From JADJYF01 sp043782755 (GTDB taxonomy: Bacteria > Pseudomonadota > Gammaproteobacteria > Ga0077536): a stretch of DNA of 7,026 bases. Both the position numbers and the translations under genes were made by a program. Positions within the stretch are counted from its first letter, which is position 1; each line of letters opens with the position of its first letter. Under the pieces are notes generated by a model. The model saw nothing but the letters and a program-made list of their open reading frames with translations, was not told the origin of the DNA and ran no database searches. The stretch is from contig JAYWAC010000048.1 in assembly GCA_043782755.1 (NCBI GenBank), positions 1 through 7,026 on the forward strand, in the 5' to 3' direction. Below are positions 6,200 to 7,026 of this stretch, piece after piece.

Positions 6200-7026
6200 A
6201 TGCAGGATGCCAAACCCACCCACACCCGCCTGCGCGATCTACCGAGCGAGGTTGGTGAACTTCTGATCGGTGGTGTGCCCTTGCGGCGTCTGGCCGAACG
6301 GGTCGGGCGCACGCCGTTCTATGCTTATGATCGCGCCGCGCTGAGTGCGCGTATTGCCGCGCTGCGCGCTTGCCTACCCGCCGCCGTCAAGCTGCACTAC
6401 GCCATCAAGGCCAACTCGATGCCGGCCGTGGTTGCCCACATGCGCGCGCTGGTCGACGGCTTCGACGTTGCCTCGCAACGCGAGATGCTGGTCGCGCTGG
6501 ACAGCGGCATGCCCGCCGACGAAATCAGTTTCGCAGGTCCCGCCAAGCAGGACTGGGAATTGCGTTCGGCCGTCGCCGCAGGCGTGTGTCTCAACTGTGA
6601 ATCGGAAACCGAATTCGCGCGCATCCTGCGCCATGGCGAGGAGCTCGGCGTCGCGCCACGCATCGCCTTGCGCGTCAATCCCGATTTCGAACTCAAGGGC
6701 GCGGGCATGAAGATGGCCGGCTCGCCCAAACAGTTCGGTATCGACGCTGCGCGCATTCCCGCCTTGCTTGACCGTATGTGCACGGCCAAACTGCCCGTTG
6801 CCGGTTTGCATATCTTCTGTGGCTCGCAGAATCTCAGAGCCGAGGCCATCATCGAAGCCAATCAACGCAGCATCGAACTGGCGATGCACTTGTGCGGTGA
6901 AGCCAGAGTCAAACTCGGCTTTCTGAACATCGGTGGTGGTTATGGCATTCCCTACTTTCCCGGCGAAGCCAATCTCGATTTAGCTGCCGTCGGCGCGGCT
7001 CTCGCTGACACGCTGGCAACTCATGC
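6200..7026 (+). CDS. PLP-dependent decarboxylase, exosortase A-associated type (partial)
   Basis: The frame is open from the ATG at 6200 to the window edge (275 complete codons); the family is usually about 400 residues, so roughly the last third is missing. It is a fold-type III alanine racemase-like barrel enzyme related to diaminopimelate and ornithine decarboxylases. Lys70 in HYAIKAN (66-72) is the residue that binds pyridoxal phosphate. HIFCGSQ (204-210) corresponds to the active-site His-Gly-Ser-Gln strand. GGGYGIPY (245-252) is the glycine-rich phosphate-binding loop. The second catalytic Cys and Asp motif would lie beyond 7026. It starts 4 bases after the ligase stop with no clear ribosome site of its own, so coupled translation is likely. 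Context argues for the exosortase A-system decarboxylase rather than lysA. The amino acid substrate is unknown. Confidence 0.9.
   Translation, partial: MQDAKPTHTRLRDLPSEVGELLIGGVPLRRLAERVGRTPFYAYDRAALSARIAALRACLPAAVKLHYAIKANSMPAVVAHMRALVDGFDVASQREMLVALDSGMPADEISFAGPAKQDWELRSAVAAGVCLNCESETEFARILRHGEELGVAPRIALRVNPDFELKGAGMKMAGSPKQFGIDAARIPALLDRMCTAKLPVAGLHIFCGSQNLRAEAIIEANQRSIELAMHLCGEARVKLGFLNIGGGYGIPYFPGEANLDLAAVGAALADTLATH

Noticed and set aside
1..7026. CRISPR array, insertion sequence or phage genes.
   Set aside because: No regularly spaced repeats, transposase motifs, terminal inverted repeats with target duplications, or phage proteins were seen.

Overview
The window looks like GC-rich proteobacterial chromosome. 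The gene types and spacing fit a beta-proteobacterium or a related gamma-proteobacterium, but this rests on gene content only. Coding density is high from 456 to the right edge. The first 455 bases hold no convincing gene.

Layout. (1) Positions 1-455: non-coding as far as I can tell, with a good minus-strand promoter-like pair at 378-405 and a row of inverted repeats to its left. This is a candidate untranslated RNA. (2) Positions 456-875, minus: a small exported protein with four cysteines and no recognised function. (3) Positions 876-1019: a divergent promoter region with a 7-bp dyad. (4) Positions 1020-2345, plus: a multi-pass O-antigen-ligase-like membrane protein resembling the exosortase A-associated 'O-glycosylation ligase' type. 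(5) Positions 2602-3594, plus: UDP-glucose 4-epimerase (galE). It overlaps by 4 bp a trypsin-like exported serine protease (start 3591 or 3609, end 4382). (6) Positions 4597-6195, plus: an AMP-forming acyl-CoA ligase. Four bases later comes a PLP-dependent decarboxylase of the ornithine/diaminopimelate decarboxylase fold (6200 to beyond the window). Both look like members of the exosortase A-associated families.

How they fit together. The ligase/decarboxylase pair plus the O-ligase-like protein is a recognisable part of the exosortase A (XrtA, formerly EpsH/EpsI-type) and exopolysaccharide locus of PEP-CTERM bacteria. GalE would supply UDP-galactose-type sugars for a surface polysaccharide or glycoprotein. 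The O-ligase would transfer a lipid-linked glycan on the periplasmic side. The protease would act in the envelope. The ligase and decarboxylase probably make a small activated or decarboxylated compound whose identity is, as far as I know, not established. No exosortase, PEP-CTERM protein, glycosyltransferase or carrier protein lies within the window. If the assignment is right, they should be found to the right of position 7026.

The most interesting items are the uncharacterised ligase-decarboxylase module, the possible structured RNA on the minus strand at about 240-370, and the protease translationally coupled to galE.
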